From Chloroflexia bacterium (GTDB lineage: Bacteria > Chloroflexota > Chloroflexia > Thermobaculales > Thermobaculaceae): a stretch of 64,000 bases of DNA. Each line of letters opens with the position of its first letter. The first letter of the stretch is position 1. The position numbers and the translations under genes are program-made. A model generated the notes under the pieces. It was not told the DNA's origin. It did not search any database and saw only the letters and a list, made by a program, of their open reading frames with translations. Positions 42,676 through 53,125 of the stretch are shown here, in pieces. The stretch spans positions 1 to 64,000 of the forward strand of contig JAUJMR010000014.1 in NCBI GenBank assembly GCA_030446765.1, written 5' to 3'.

Positions 42676-44577
42676 ATGACCGTTCGCAATCGAACATCTT
42701 TGGCTGTGGTGGACACAAGTCTGAGCCCGCGCACGAAGCTACGGCCCGTGCCGCTCGACGCCGTCCAGCTAACGGATCAGTTCTGGGCTCCCCGCAGGAA
42801 GATCAATCGGGAAACCACGCTGCCATCACAGTTCCAGCACCTCGAGACAACCGGGCGGCTCGATAACTTCCGTCGGGCGTCGGGGAAGCTGGACATACCT
42901 TTTCAGGGTATCTACTTCAACGACTCGGATGTGTACAAGTGGCTCGAAGGTGCAGCGTGGACGCTGGCCACCGAAAATGCCCCAGACCTGGTGCGCATGG
43001 TCGATGTCGTGATCCGCGAGATAGCTGATGCGCAGCAACCAGACGGGTATCTCAACACCTACTTCATGTTCGAACACGAAGCGGAACGCTGGTCCAACCT
43101 GCGCGACCTCCACGAGATGTACTGCGCCGGACACCTCATCCAGGCAGCCGTTGCCCACCACCGCGCAACCGGCGAAGATCGGCTGCTCAATGTGGCGCGC
43201 CGCCTGGCGGACCATATCTGCACCGTGTTCGGACCAGAGGCAGGCAAGCGGCCCGGCACGGATGGGCACGAAGAGATCGAGATGGCACTCATCGAGTTGT
43301 ACCGCGACACGGGCGATCAGCGATATCTGCGACAGGCGGACTACTTCATCAACGCACGCGGGCAGGGACTGGTCGGCGGCGACGAATACCATCAGGACCA
43401 TGTACCGTTCCGGGAACAGCGCGAGATCGTGGGGCATGCCGTGCGTGCGGTATACCTGAACGCCGGAGCGGCCGACCTCTATGCGGAAACCGGCGAAGAG
43501 AGCCTGCTCGAGGCGCTCGACGCACTATGGGAAAACATGACCCAGAAGCGGATGTACGTCAGTGGTGGCATCGGCTCGCGCTATGAGGGAGAAGCGTTCG
43601 GCAAGGACTACGAGCTGCCCAATGCGCGCGCCTATACCGAGACGTGCGCGGCGATCGGTAGCGTGATGTGGAACTGGCGAATGCTCCAGCTCGACGGCGA
43701 AGCGCGGTATGCGGATCTCATCGAGCACACGCTGTACAACGCGGTCCTGCCCGGCCTCTCACTCGACGGGCAGTCGTACTTCTATCAGAACCCCCTTGAG
43801 GATGACGGCACACATCGACGCCAGCCGTGGTTCGGCTGCGCGTGTTGCCCGCCTAACGTCACCCGCACCCTCGCCGCACTCCCCGGCTACTTCTACAGCG
43901 CTTCCGATGAATGCGTCTGGGTCCACCTGTACGCCGAGGGCAGCGTCCAACTTTCGCTACCCGATGGTCGGACAGTGGAACTGTGGCAACGCACCCAGTA
44001 CCCATGGGACGGTGTCGTCGAGTTCAAGGTGCGGGGCGAAGGTGAGTTCGCGCTACGGCTGCGAATCCCCAGTTGGTGTGAAACAGGCGCGACGCTCGAA
44101 GTCAACGGCACACGGGCTGATATGCCACTCGTCCCGGGCACATATGCGGAGGTGTGCCGAGACTGGACATCAGGTGACGTGGTACGTCTCACGCTACCGA
44201 TGCCCGTCCGGCGAATGGCGTGTCATCCATCGGTCGCTGAAAACGCCGGCCGGATCGCTTTGACGCGCGGTCCGATACTGTACTGCGTCGAGACGGCCGA
44301 TAATCCCGGCATAGATCCCCGATCCATCATTCTCGCGGTGAACCAGAATCTCACTCCGGAGTTCCGACCGGACCTGCTAAGCGGCGTTGTACTGCTGAGG
44401 GGCGAGACGCATCTCTCCCCCCCGGAGGATTCCTGGACCGGCGTGCTGTATCGGACGGCAAGTACGACGGCGGATCAGCGCCGTGGCAAGCCAACGACGA
44501 TCACCGCCATCCCGTACTTTGCGTGGGCGAACCGCAAGCCGGGCCCAATGTGTGTGTGGCTACACCACGGACCATAA
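42676..44577 (+). CDS. Glycoside hydrolase family 127 (beta-L-arabinofuranosidase-like)
   Basis: The ATG at 42676 (MTVRNRTSL) follows GGAAGGAG and gives 633 residues. The N-terminal (alpha/alpha)6 barrel shows DSDVYKWLEGAAW, QQPDGYLNTYF and GHLIQAAVAHHRATG. The zinc/catalytic site of the family is complete: Glu and Cys in YTETCAAIG, and the CxCCPPN motif (CACCPPN), whose Cys is the nucleophile. C-terminal beta domains follow. Family members release L-arabinofuranose from plant or glycoprotein glycans. No signal peptide is visible, so it acts on imported oligosaccharides. Its substrate is inferred from the family only. Confidence 0.93.
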   Translation: MTVRNRTSLAVVDTSLSPRTKLRPVPLDAVQLTDQFWAPRRKINRETTLPSQFQHLETTGRLDNFRRASGKLDIPFQGIYFNDSDVYKWLEGAAWTLATENAPDLVRMVDVVIREIADAQQPDGYLNTYFMFEHEAERWSNLRDLHEMYCAGHLIQAAVAHHRATGEDRLLNVARRLADHICTVFGPEAGKRPGTDGHEEIEMALIELYRDTGDQRYLRQADYFINARGQGLVGGDEYHQDHVPFREQREIVGHAVRAVYLNAGAADLYAETGEESLLEALDALWENMTQKRMYVSGGIGSRYEGEAFGKDYELPNARAYTETCAAIGSVMWNWRMLQLDGEARYADLIEHTLYNAVLPGLSLDGQSYFYQNPLEDDGTHRRQPWFGCACCPPNVTRTLAALPGYFYSASDECVWVHLYAEGSVQLSLPDGRTVELWQRTQYPWDGVVEFKVRGEGEFALRLRIPSWCETGATLEVNGTRADMPLVPGTYAEVCRDWTSGDVVRLTLPMPVRRMACHPSVAENAGRIALTRGPILYCVETADNPGIDPRSIILAVNQNLTPEFRPDLLSGVVLLRGETHLSPPEDSWTGVLYRTASTTADQRRGKPTTITAIPYFAWANRKPGPMCVWLHHGP

Positions 44578-44840
44578 CGACCATCCGAATCCTGACTCGC
44601 CAGTGCCCCTACACTTTGGCACGCGGTACCTCGGGAGTAACAACTACTCACGGTGCCGACCCACCGCAGTCTTACCGCAGTCGGCCTGCGGTACTATCCT
44701 ATGTGAAGCGTTGAACGATTGACCCGAAACGATGTCGGTCAGCGGGTCAGCGTCGAGGCAATGGTGCCAGGCTCGCGGACAGTGCGGATCCGACCGCGGA
44801 GCCTCGGACAGCGCTACGGGTCCGAGCGAAGGAGCGAATC

Positions 44841-47555
44841 GTGGGCGAGATGGAGACTCTGGGCAAGCTTGGCGATATCCTGCGAGGGCACGGGGAGCGG
44901 CCGGCGATAGTGGCGTTGCAGCGGGAGCATGTCGAGCGGTGGTCGTACGCCGACCTTTTGGGTTGCGCTCATCAGCTGGCCGGGGGTATGGCCCAAGCTG
45001 GTGTCGGGCGCGGGGACCGAGTGGTGATGCTTGCGGGTAACCGGCCCGAGTGGATCATTGTGTGCCTCGCGGTGCTTGAGTGCGGGGCGGTAGTAGTCCC
45101 CACCGATGTGCAGTTGCCGGACGACGGCGTCCATCATATCCTGCGGGACAGCGGCGCCCGATGGGTGTTCAGCACCGCCGATCATACCAACCGGCTTGAG
45201 CGGCTCGACGCCGATGTGACGCTTGTTCTGCTGGATGCGGATGTGGACGATAAGCGAAGCTGGCGACGCCTTCTCACCGCGGAAGCGGTCAACCTGCCAC
45301 CCGTGGTGCCAGATGACACAGCGATTCTTTTCTATACCTCCGGCACTACTGGCACGTCGAAGTGTGTGCCTCTGAGTCACGGCAACCTGGCGTTCCAACT
45401 GAGTACGGTGTCTCAGACCGGCATCGTGCGGAGCACCGATCGCGTTCTGCTCCCGTTGCCGCTGCACCATGTGTACCCCTTCGTCATCGGGACGCTATTG
45501 CCGCTGACGCTCGGCCTACCGCTCGTCTTCCCACAATCGCTGACCGGGCCGCAGCTCGTCCGGGCGATTCGCGAGGAACAGGTAACCGCGATCGTCGGCG
45601 TACCTCGGCTGTACAGCGCGCTGTACGCCGGCATCGAGGAGCGCGCCGCATCCCGCGGGCTCATCGCGTCCCGGCTGTTCAAGGCGAGCCTCGGGCGGAG
45701 TATGTGGTCGCGACGCCGCCTGGGGCTGCGCCTCGGCAAGCGACTGCTGCGCCCGCTCCACCAGCAATTTGGGCCGGACCTGCGGCTCCTGGCGTCGGGC
45801 GGGCTCGGCGCTCGATCCGGACCTGGCCTGGAAGCTCGAGGGGCTGGGCTGGCAGGTCGCGATCGGCTACGGTCTTACGGAGACGGCGTCGCTGCTAACG
45901 ATTAACCCGCCGGGCACGCCCAAACTCGCAAGCGCCGGGCAGCCCATCCCCGGCGTTGAGATTCGCATCGACACCGACTACCGGCGCGATACGCCGGAGG
46001 ACGGAGAGACGGAGGCTGATGGAAGTGATGACGAGCTGCAAACAGCGGGCGAGATCCTCGCGCGCGGCCCGAACGTTTTCGCGGGCTATCTCAACCTGCC
46101 GGACAAGACCGCGGAAGTGTTCACCGACGGATGGTTTCGCACCGGGGATCTCGGCCATCTGGACGATGAGGGGTACCTGCACGTCGCCGGACGCGTCTCC
46201 ACGCTGATAGTGACGGAGAGCGGCAAAAAGGTCCAACCCGAGGACGTCGAGGATATCTATCTCCAGCATCCGCTCATCGAGGAGATCGGCGTGATCGGCG
46301 TCCAGGGGCGGCTCGTCGCCGTGATCGTGCCCGATATGCACGAAGTTCGGCGGCGTGGAGACATCGATCTCGACCAGGCGATGCGGGATGCGGTCGGCGA
46401 GATATCTCGCCAGTTGCCATCGTACCGGCGCTTCTCCGACTATGCCGTCACTCGCGAGCCGCTGCCGCGCACCCGCCTGGGCAAGGTCCGACGACACCTG
46501 CTGCCCGAGCGGTACGAAAGCGCCAAGCGCGGGGAGACGCAGGGTCCGCTGCCAGGTCCTATCGCCGTTGAGGAGATGTCGGACCAGGATCAGGCACTGC
46601 TGGAGGACTCACGGGCACGGCAGGTTTGGGACTGGCTGGCCGGGCGCTTTCCCCGACCAGCGCCTGACCCCGGATACCAGCCCTCAACTCGACCTCCGGA
46701 TCGACTCGCTGGGGATGGCTGGATCTGACGCTGGAGATCAGCCAGCGCACGGGTGTCGAGTTGACCGAAGAAGCGATCGGCCGCATCGAGACCATCCGGG
46801 ACCTGCTAGCGGAGGTCTCCGCGCAGGCAGAGCCGGGCCAGGGCGGTTTGCAGTCGTTGTCGCTCGAGCGGCCGGAGGAAGGGCTAACATCGGTGCAGAA
46901 GCAATGGCTGGAACCGCTCGGTCCGGTTCGCGCCGCACTTGGCCGCGGCATGTTCGCCACAAATCGCTGGCTGCTGCGGCGCCTCTTCCGGCTACAAGTA
47001 ACAGGGCTCGAGCGGCTACCGGAACATGGACAGTATCTGATCGCGCCCAATCACGTGAGCTATATGGACTCCGCAATCGTGGCGGCTGCGCTCGACCGGC
47101 AGCGCCTGTCTCGGACGTACTGGGCAGCCTACTCAGGCATCGCCCTCGGCAACCCACTCTTCCGGCTGGGAAGCCGGTTGGCGCACGTCGTACCTATCGA
47201 CTCCGCCCGCGCGCTGTTCTCAAGCCTCGCCTTCGGTGCCGCTGTGCTCAAGCGCGGAAACAACCTGATCTGGTTCCCAGAGGGCAGGCGCTCACCGATG
47301 GGCCAGTTGACACAGTTCAAGCCAGGCATCGGCATGCTGCTGAACAGATACCCGGTGCCCGTCGTCCCGGTACACATTCAGGGGGCGTACGAGGTGATGC
47401 CGGGCAAGTTCATCAAGCGGCTGGGACAGATAACCGTGACCTTCGGCGAGCCCCTGGATCCGCGCCAGTTGGAGCAGGAAGGAGAGGGCGAGCAGCCGCA
47501 CGAACGTATCGTCAGCGGATTGCGGAGCCACGTGGCGCGCCTGGGGAGGAAGTAA
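44841..47555 (+). pseudogene. Acyl-ligase / ACP / PlsC acyltransferase fusion with three single-base insertions
   Basis: The GTG follows GAAGGAGCGAATC. Domain 1 is an AMP-forming ligase: AILFYTSGTTGTSK (P-loop), LLPLPLHHVYP, then after a +1 shift near 45804 IGYGLTETASLL, DGWFRTGDLGHLDDEG and LPRTRLGKVRR. Domain 2 is a short acyl-carrier domain (LDLRIDSLG, WLDLTLEISQRTGVELT) split by shifts near 46649 and 46713. Domain 3 is PlsC: IAPNHVSYMDS (HX4D-like), FPEGRRSP and VPVHIQGAYE, to 47555. Such a protein would activate a fatty acid, load its own carrier and acylate a lysophospholipid. Domain order is the reverse of E. coli Aas. All three lesions are homopolymer-type insertions. Confidence 0.8.
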
Positions 47556-47934
47556 GGCGGACTCAGCACAACGGCAAAGGCGCCGCCGTGCCCACGATAT
47601 CCGATGTGCAAGAGTAGATAAACCGCGGCAAACAGCCCCCTCGGAAGAGGGTGGAAGGACGGCTGCTGAAGTTCTGCGGTGCGGACCGGATCCCGCACCG
47701 CTCCTCGACCCATGCGCGCATCGATGGCTCCGGGAACCGTGAGACGGCTCCCGGCGGTCGGTCCGAACCGGGGAACGCGCTGCCATCGACCGGCAAGTGC
47801 CCGGACCCGAGGTGCGGAGGAATATCAGGACACTGGACTTGGCGCCGAACTCTTCGTTCTGTAACTCGTTATGTCGTATAATCCCGTCGCGGTACTCAGA
47901 CCGATCCGGCGCCAGTTCGATAAAGAGATAACGC
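47556..47934. other. Intergenic region, possible promoter only
   Basis: No gene recognised. TATAAT at 47877-47882 lies 53 bases before the next ATG and may be the -10 box of the regulator gene; no good -35 box is seen. Confidence 0.4.
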
Positions 47935-49968
47935 ATGCCTCTGCAGAACATCTTGCCCGATTTCCTCGTCGCGGTCCTGGCGGCGTGGCTGGGTGCGACC
48001 GTACTGAGTCGCACACGACGCGAATACCCGCAACTCGTGTTCGGCCTTTTGACGCTCCTTGCGGCGACCTGGGGCATGTCGCGGGTGATATATCGTCTAT
48101 CCGGGGACGGCACGGTACGGGCGGTCGCGGACAGCGTGACGGCAGGGGTGGCGACCTTGCTGCCGCGCGGCGCTGCTTCACATGGTGCTGGCATACACCG
48201 TAGGGCGTCGTACCAGCCGGTCGCAGTGGGCCCTGCTAGTCTTCGCCTACGCCTCCGGCCTGGTCATCGGCTACCTCTCTGTGACCGACCGCACCCGCGC
48301 CATCGCCATCAGCCAGCCAAATCGCGGCCTGCTCGGCGTCCCTGGTACCGTGGTGGGATGGAGCTGGATCATCGCCAGGGTGGCCATAATGGCGATGGCG
48401 ATCTGGTGGGCGTGGCGCGCGTGGCAAGCCGAGGGACCCGACGGTCAGAATGCGCGGCCAACTCACAGCGACACTCGCCGCAGTCACGTGCGGTGCTATT
48501 GGCGGGGTAGTAGCGATCCTCCGCAGACAGATCTTGGGACCGGACCTTGATTGGCCCGGCTCGTTGCTGATAGCTGCGTCCCTTGGTCTTGCTCTCCTAC
48601 GGCATCTTCGGCCACCGAATCTTCCTCTCGCCCGCGACTGCGCGCCGGTCATTTCTTACCTCAGTCGGCACCGGACTGGCCACCGCGGCGTATGTGACAC
48701 TGGTACTGGTCATGGATCGGCTTGTCCGGAACGCGCTGGAGATACCATCATCTGTACTCACGGCGGTGGCCCTCGTGCTGACTATCGCCCTCTTCGATCC
48801 GGCACGGGAGCAGATTCGCTCGGTGATAGACAGACGGTCGGGTAGTAAGGACGTTGCGCGCAGGCGCTTGATCCGAATGCTCGGCGGTCAGATGCTAGGG
48901 GTTCAACGTCCGGAAGCCGCCATAGGGCCGGCCTTGGAACGGCTCGCCCGCGCGCTCGGCACGCGGGCTGCGGCTGTGCTAGATCCTCAGGGACGCCCAA
49001 TCGCCGCATATGGCCAGGCGCCGGCGCCACACGCCCACTTTCCCGTTGCCCTTCCTATGACCGCGGGCGACCACAACCTCGGCACCCTCGTCCTGGCGAA
49101 CAAGCGCGACCGGTTGCCGTACTCGACGGAGGAGATGGAACTACTCCAGGACGCGGCGCGTTCATGGGAGCATCCCTCCGGCTTGCCGAGCAACAAGCGG
49201 CGCAGGCACAAGCGCTCGACGCGCTCTCCAAAAGAACAGGCCGCACTCGCGAGCGCGGAGACGCAACTCGCGAGTGCCATCGAGTCCACCGACGATTCCG
49301 CCACGCGACACAAGGTCTCAAGGTGCACGCCCTCGGGCCCCTCCACGTCGAGCGAGGCGGTGAACCGGTTCGCCGATGGGGCGGTGCGAAGGCGGGAACG
49401 CGTCAGGCCGAGGCGATGTTTGCCTTCCTCTTCGACCGGGCCGAGCGCGGAGTGGCGAGGATGATGAGTTCATCGAGGTGATCTGGCCCGATGTGCCGCT
49501 GGAGAGCGCGGATCTGGCGTTCCACCGAACACTCGGCGGGCTGCGCGCACGCTGGAAACCGGTTTACAGCGAGGAGGCGAGTCCACCTTCATCACCTATC
49601 AAAACGACCGCTACCGGCTCAGTGCCGCTGCCATTGACTGGAGCGATGTCAACACATTCGAGGAGCTCATCTCCGGGGCCGCAAGCTCGCCTGACGGCGG
49701 CATTCTCGCACTTGAAGAGGCGCGCAAACTGTATCGTGGCCCCTATCTGGACGACTGTCCCTTCTACGGCGACAGCACGTATGTCGAGGAGCACCGAAGG
49801 CTCCTGGAAGGTCGGCGTATAGACCTGCTGCTCGCGCTGGGAGAGTTGTACGAGGCAGCGGGCGACAGCACCGCCGCGGCGGGATGCTACCGGCAGGCGC
49901 TGCAGGCGGCGGGTGATGACTGCCCGCGGGCTGACGACGGCCTGGCCCGGCTGGGACTGCCCCTGTAA
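47935..49968 (+). pseudogene. Membrane-GAF-BTAD transcription regulator, multiply frameshifted
   Basis: Fragments in successive frames rebuild one protein. First comes a polytopic N-terminus (VLAAWLGATVLSRTRREYPQ; MVLAYTVGRRTSRSQWALLV; YGIFGHRIFLSPATARRS; LVMDRLVRNALEIPSSVL) resembling membrane sensor regions. A GAF-like domain follows (ALERLARALGTRAAAVLDPQ ... LGTLVLANKRDRLPYSTEEM). After a coiled coil comes an OmpR-like winged helix (LKVHALGPLHVERGGEPVRR, DEFIEVIWPDVPLESADLAF) and a BTAD helical domain (LALEEARKLYRGPYLDDCPF, LLLALGELYEAAGD) to the TAA at 49968. At least five frameshifts occur (about 48165, 48445, 48590, 49165 and later). It would be a membrane-tethered DNA-binding sensor. 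Confidence 0.72.
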
Positions 49969-50460
49969 CACCGTCTGCAACAAGGCACGGAAGGATCCCA
50001 ATGCAGCGACTCGGCGCAATGCACGTTGACCGGGGCTAAGTCAGCATAACTGCAAACCCAACGCCGACTATCTTCCTCAACCGCCGGCGAGTCCGCCATA
50101 CACGTGTAGTCACCTTCGGTTTCGCGGGCGATAGTCCTGCCCTCAACCTCCAAGAGGGTTCTCTCACGCCAACGGGCAGGACCGGGTCGCTTGACGGCAC
50201 ACACCGACCAGGCTGATGCAGTTTGCCCTTCCCGCCCCACCCCAACCTCATTGTAGCCTAGCGCTATGTGCGTCGGATGCAACTCGCATCACGCGTAGTT
50301 CCGCCGCAGTTGCGTCGTAGTCCAGCCGCAGTGCACGCATGCGATGGTGTCTGCAGCGACGGGCACCGATCCTGTGAGGAGGTGAAGTATGGACGCGTGA
50401 GAGCAACAGACGGCAGCGAGACGACCTTCGAAGGATGCCAAGTACGAGAAGGGGACAACA
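49969..50460. other. Intergenic region with a three-codon leader frame
   Basis: No gene of size. A perfect ribosome site GAGGAGG (50376-50382) is followed by ATG GAC GCG TGA (50389-50400), a three-codon frame 60 bases before the secreted-protein start. The rest shows nothing I can name. Confidence 0.4.
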
Positions 50461-50955
50461 ATGATAGGCAAGGTATTGAAGTCGGTGTGGATCTCGGCGG
50501 CGATGGTAATGTTCCTTGTGTTGAGCGCAGTGCCAGCATACGCGGATCACGACGGCCCGGGCGAGGGCGAAGAACTAGGCGTGGCGGTGAGCATCAACTC
50601 CGTCGCCAGGCAGCGCGGCGTGCTGGTTGTCACTGGCAGCATCGTCTGCGAGCAGGCGGCAGAGGCTCAGTTGTACGTCGGCGCGATGCAGGCAGTCGGT
50701 CGCTGGCACGCGGTTTACGGCTCTGGCATGGTGGACCAGTTGTCATGCGGGTCGACACCGACGGATTTCATAACGAGGATCACGGCCGAATCGGGCAGGC
50801 AGTTCCAGGGCGGACGAGTCCAAATATTCGCGGACGCGTTTGCGTGCAGTCCCAGCTTCCCCGACTATGAGGAGTACAAGGCGCGGGAGCCCGACGTCCT
50901 GTGTGGATGGGACTACGATGAATTGACAACTAAGGTACGGGCGGCACGCCGCTAG
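50461..50955 (+). CDS. Hypothetical secreted protein
   Basis: 164 residues with a GAGAAGGGG site and a clear signal peptide (VWISAAMVMFLVLSAVPAYA, cleavage near AYA-DH). The mature part has six cysteines, four in the second half (SCGS, ACSPS, VLCGW), probably as disulphides, and a beta-rich pattern (GVLVVTGSIVCEQAAEAQLY). No family recognised. It ends 4 bases into the track ORF of the convergent SDR strand but does not overlap the real SDR end at 51070. Confidence 0.78.
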   Translation: MIGKVLKSVWISAAMVMFLVLSAVPAYADHDGPGEGEELGVAVSINSVARQRGVLVVTGSIVCEQAAEAQLYVGAMQAVGRWHAVYGSGMVDQLSCGSTPTDFITRITAESGRQFQGGRVQIFADAFACSPSFPDYEEYKAREPDVLCGWDYDELTTKVRAARR

Positions 50956-51069
50956 CCATTGCTCAGGGCCGGGCTTGGAACTCGGCCCTTCGTGCGTTCA
51001 TAAGCACCCACCGAGCGCAACGGCTCGGCATAAGCGCCATCAATTGTCCTCAGGGTGGCGCGGGCGGCA

Positions 51070-51815
51070 TCACGTCTTCCCCAGAGCTTGAAGCGCTGTG
51101 GGGAGCAGCGTGAGTTCAGGCACATACGCCCGCGGCGGCAGGGTGATCGCAAAGAGACAGGACGCAGCGACATCCTCCGGACGCAGGCTCTGCTCCCGCA
51201 TCTCGGGGCTCGGGGGCTCGGTCGCCGGTCCAGGATCGGCGTGTCCACCATGCCCGGTAGAATCGCCGTGCAGCGTACACCGTTCTCGTGCTCCTCCCGC
51301 GCCGTGGCGCGGGCGAGGGCGAGCAGGCCCGCCTTGGACGCCTGGTATGCGGCGCCCGAGGCATCCGGCCAGCTACCGGAGACACTGCCAATGAGCACCG
51401 CGATTCCTCGGGATCGACGCAGGTACGGCAGGGCGGCCCCGACGCAGTAGTACGCTCCATTCAGGTTCACCGCCAGGACCGTGCCCCAGCGTTCCGGCGT
51501 GAGTTGTTCGAGGCGCCGCTCCGGCAGGTTCGTACCTGCCGCACAAACGAGGATATCCAGCCCATCCCGGTCCCCGATCTCCCGGATGACCTGCTCGACC
51601 GCTCCTGCATCTGTTACGTCAACACCGTGCGGCGTCAATGCTCCCTGTACGTCATCGGGTGCCCCACTCGGACCTGATTCTTCGAACCGCCGCGCGACAC
51701 CATGCACCCGCGCGCCCGCGTCAGCGAGCAGACGGGCGGTGGCAAGGCCTATCCCGCTACTCGCGCCGGTCACGAGCGCGACCCGTCCTTCCAGCGGGCG
51801 CGGTGATCCACTCAT
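51070..51815 (-). pseudogene. Short-chain dehydrogenase/reductase with one C-terminal frameshift
   Basis: The ATG at 51815 (MSGSPRPLEGRVALV) follows GAAGGAGAAAACGCG. The Rossmann motif is GASSGIGLATA, followed by LVCAAGTN, a catalytic Ser in GSVSGSWPD and YQASK (YxxxK). After GMVDTPILDRRPSP the frame slips at a C5 run (51212-51216). With one more C it continues as EMREQSLRPEDVAASCLFAI and ends LPTALQALGKT at 51070, about 249 residues, the proper SDR length. As read, the ORF runs on to 50952. Either the gene is slightly damaged or the consensus lost one base. Confidence 0.82.
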
Positions 51816-51964
51816 CGCGTTTTCTCCTTCGGGCATACCTGTTCTCCTGACTGCAATTTTGATCCTTCGCACCGCCAGTCTACCGCGAAATGTGGGCCGC
51901 CACCGGTCATGGATGGTCAACCCATACGGCAAGTGAACCGGGACCGGACTACAATGGAGCATCG

Positions 51965-53125
51965 ATGACCAGGATACTTATCGTTGCCACGGCCGACAAC
52001 CACCTGAGCCGGCCGCACGCGCGGATGTCTCCCGCGAAACTCGAGAGCCGCCGGGAACGGTTGCGGCAGGCGTTCGGCGCGGCGGTGACCCACGCCATCG
52101 AACATCGGGCGGCACTCTTTCTCCACGGCGGCGACCTGTTCGACACGCCGAGTCCGACCAACGCCGATCTGGCCTACGTCGCAGACTGTCTCCGCCGGCT
52201 CCGGGACGCTGGTGTGGTGGTGATTGCGGTCGGCGGCAATCACGACACCCCATCGGGGCGCACGGTCCAGGGCGGGGTTGCTCCCCTTTCTCCCTCGCGT
52301 ACCTTCACGGGCTGACGTACTTCGGTACGCCGACGCTCGAGCGCACAACGCTTGAGGTCGCCGGGATGCCGCTCCACATCGCCGGCCTGACGCCCGCACC
52401 TGGACAGAATGCCATGGACCCGCTGGAAGCGCTCGTTGGTGCCGCAGGCGACGGGGTCCAGATCTTTCTAACGCACGGCGCGATCGAGGGCCACGGGTCC
52501 GGCAGTCGGGAACCAGTGCTGCGTCGACACACCGCGGCCTCCCTGCCTGACCTGCGCCTGGTCATCACCGGGCATATTCATCGACATGCTACAGAGCGGG
52601 TGGAGTAACGTACTGCTCCTCGCGCCCGGCGCGACCGAGTGGATGACTCACGGGGAAACGGACGCGACGCCGGGTTTCGTCACCTGCGTCTGGGATGGTG
52701 AGTGCGTCCGTGACGTTCGGCACATCCCCGTGCCACCGCAGCCACGCGTCACGATCGACGTGGACATGGAAAGGCTCGAAGACGATCCGCACGATCAGGT
52801 ATACGAGCGCATCACGACGCGGTCCGCCGCCCGCGCGCTCACCCGCCTTCGTGTGACCGGAACAGCGAGACGCGAGCAGTACGCCAACTTGCTGCTTCGT
52901 CAGCTCCAGGAGTACGGTGCGGAGCGAAACTTCCACTTTGACATCGACGTGACCAGGCTGCGCATCACGGACAGCCTGCAGGCAGGGGCCGTACGCGGCG
53001 TGCGCAGCTCCCAGCCAGAGGAGATCGCCGCGGTCGCGCAGGAGTTCATCGATGCGTCGAGCACGCAATACGCGCGTGCGCTCTGGAAGGCAGCGCGGGC
53101 CGATGTGCTCGCGCAGTACGAATGA
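51965..53125 (+). pseudogene. SbcD/YhaO-like metallophosphoesterase with two frameshifts
   Basis: Frame one gives VATADNHLSRPHARM, LFLHGGDLFDTPSPTNADL and VIAVGGNHDTPSGR, the DxH, GDxxD and GNHD motifs of Mre11/SbcD nucleases. Frame slips near 52285 into YFGTPTLERTTLEVAGMPLH, IFLTHGAIEGHG and LRLVITGHIHRHATE (GHxH). It slips back near 52600 into LLLAPGATEWMTH and the C-terminal half. The stop overlaps the start of the next gene (ATGA). With its ATPase partner it would process DNA ends. All metal-binding motifs survive, so a consensus error is plausible. Confidence 0.83.
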
